The translations under genes and the position numbers were made by a program. Below the pieces are notes generated by a model. That model was not told the origin of the DNA. It was given only the letters and a program-made list of their open reading frames with translations, and ran no database searches. DNA of 64,000 nt from Lasioglossum baleicum (lineage: Eukaryota; Arthropoda; Insecta; Hymenoptera; Halictidae): contig NW_027469225.1 of the NCBI RefSeq assembly GCF_051020765.1, positions 186,001-250,000 on the forward strand, in the 5' to 3' direction. This document shows, one piece after another, positions 63,001-64,000 of the stretch. Numbering within the stretch: the first letter of the stretch is position 1; the number at the start of each line of letters is the position of its first letter.

Positions 63001-63640
63001 TTTTTACTCGACTAGCCTGCGGGATGCATCCTCTCGCACGTGTTTTTACTCGACTACCCTGCGGGATGCATCCTCTCGCACGTGTTTTTGCTCGACTAGC
63101 CATGCGCATCCCAAAAAACCTGCGCATGCGCATCCCACAAAACCTGCGCATGCGCATCCCACAAAACCTCGCACGTGTTTTTACTCGACTAGCCTGCGGG
63201 ATGCATCCTCTCGCACGTGTTTTTACTCGACTAGCCTGCGGGATGCATCCTCTCGCACGTGTTTTTACTCGACTAGCCTGCAGATGCATCCTCTCGCACG
63301 TGTTTTTACTCGACTAGCCTGCGGGATGCATCCTCTCGCACGTGTTTTTGCTCGACTAGCCTGCGGGATGCATCCTCTCGCACGTGTTTTTGCTCGACTA
63401 GCCATGCGCATCCCACAAAACCTCGCACGTGTTTGTGCTCGACTAGACTGCGGGATGCATCCTTTCGCACGTGTTTTTACTCGACTAACCTGCGGGATGC
63501 ATCCTCTCGCACGTGTTTTTGCTCGACTAGCCTGCGGATGCATCCTCTCGCACGTGTTTGTGCTCGACTAGCCTGCGGGATGCATCCTCTCGCACGTGTT
63601 TTTTACTCGACTAGCCTGCGGGATGCATCCTCTCGCACGT
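53040..63640. repeat. Tandem higher-order duplication, period 5,436 bp
   Basis: Segments starting near 53040 and 58476 match over about 5.2 kb. Repeating marks are CTCGACTTTCCTGCGGG at about 54170 and 59606, GTGTTGTTACTCG at about 54448 and 59884, GCACGAGTTTTTAC at about 56050 and 61486, and AGCATCCGCTCGC at about 56960 and 62396. All of these are singular variants, so their recurrence at one spacing is strong evidence of a single block duplication. After about 63640 the variant order switches to that of 55.6 kb and 61.0 kb. Confidence 0.87.
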
Positions 63641-64000
63641 GTTTTTGCTCGACTAGCCTGCGGGATGCACCCTCTCGCACGTGTTTTTGCTCGACTAGCC
63701 TGCGGGATGCATCCTCTCGCACGTGTTTTTACTCGACTAGCCTGCGGGATGCATCCTCTCGCACGTGTTTTTACTCGACTAGCCTGCATGATGCATCCTC
63801 TCGCACGTGTTTTTGCTCGACTAGCCTGCGGGATGCATCCTCTCGCACGTGTTTTTGCTCGACCAGCCTGCGGGTTGCATCCTCTCGCACGTGTTTTCGC
63901 TCGACTAGCCTGCGGGATGCATCCTCTCGCACGTGTTTTTACTCGACTAGCCTGCGGGATTCATCCTCTCGCACGTGTTCTTACTCGACTAGCCTGCGGG

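Larger units (their letters stand above)
18586..64000. repeat. Satellite array, right part (42-bp monomer with 24-bp blocks)
   Basis: This is the same satellite continuing from the right edge of the LTR element to the end of the window. The 42-bp monomers and 24-bp blocks have the same junctions as on the left. The first 450 bp (about 18614-19066) resemble the segment 10800-11340 left of the element: both have the rare variants ACTAGTCATGCGC and AAAACTTCGCAC. The element therefore sits between two related higher-order segments. Variant-rich stretches at 40800-44200, 54450-58300 and 59890-63400 contain TTTGTGCTCG, CTTTCGCACG and CTCGACCAGCC monomers and single-copy 24-bp units. No gene is recognisable. 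The array continues beyond the right edge. Confidence 0.97.

Noticed and set aside
41171..63571. Giant repetitive ORFs throughout the satellite, on both strands, as protein-coding genes
   Set aside because: Two frames on each strand are open together, their starts and ends coincide with indels or the CTTGAC variant, and their peptides are simple 14- and 8-residue repeats. They follow from stop-free monomers of 42 and 24 bp.
18586..64000. CENP-B box in the 42-bp monomer
   Set aside because: CTCG and CGGG are present, but they are 9 bases apart where the box TTCG-N4-A-N2-CGGG has 7, the first T is usually C, and the central A does not fit. A centromeric role cannot be claimed from this.

Overview
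The window is eukaryotic heterochromatin. A long satellite array, about 56.9 kb in total, is split by one complete 7,067-bp LTR retrotransposon at 11519-18585. The host is most likely an insect or another arthropod. That is an inference from the Ty3/gypsy-type Gag, the primer-binding site matching tRNA-Ser (as in the 17.6/297 group of insect gypsy elements) and the 4-bp target duplication. I recognise no host gene, rRNA or tRNA gene, and no bacterial feature.

Satellite (1-11518 and 18586-64000). The base monomer is 42 bp and carries, in order, ACTAGCC, GCGGGATGCATCC, CGCACGTG and a T5 run. The base after the T run is either A or G. Scattered among the 42-mers are short blocks of a second, 24-bp unit (CATGCGCATCCC, an A-rich stretch, then ACCTGCG). 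These blocks hold 1 to 6 copies and always enter and leave the 42-mer at the same two points. Sequence variants fall into higher-order units. Long near-identical tandem or dispersed copies have periods of about 1,245, 3,405, 4,515, 5,436 and 5,850 bp. Because 42 and 24 are both multiples of three and the usual monomers lack stops in two frames per strand, the array generates giant open frames, the longest 7,466 codons. I treat these as by-products of the repeat, not as genes.

Retrotransposon (coded on the minus strand, so its 5' end is on the right). The 5' LTR is 16858-18585 and the 3' LTR is 11519-13246. Both are 1,728 bp and look identical, which indicates a recent insertion. CTCG is duplicated on either side. 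The internal region is only 3,611 bp. It holds a tRNA-Ser primer-binding site, a leader with a short upstream ORF, a 945-codon Gag, a single in-frame TAA, a further 140 open codons rich in Cys pairs, and a polypurine tract. No protease, reverse transcriptase, RNase H or integrase is present. The element therefore looks like a gag-only family that would need pol functions from elsewhere.

The points most worth following are the pol-less element with near-intact coding capacity, the stop codon that separates two copies of a Cys-containing module, the array of about ten inverted-repeat motifs in each LTR, the linked variants that define two satellite subfamilies, and three clusters of private one-base indels that may mark assembly errors.
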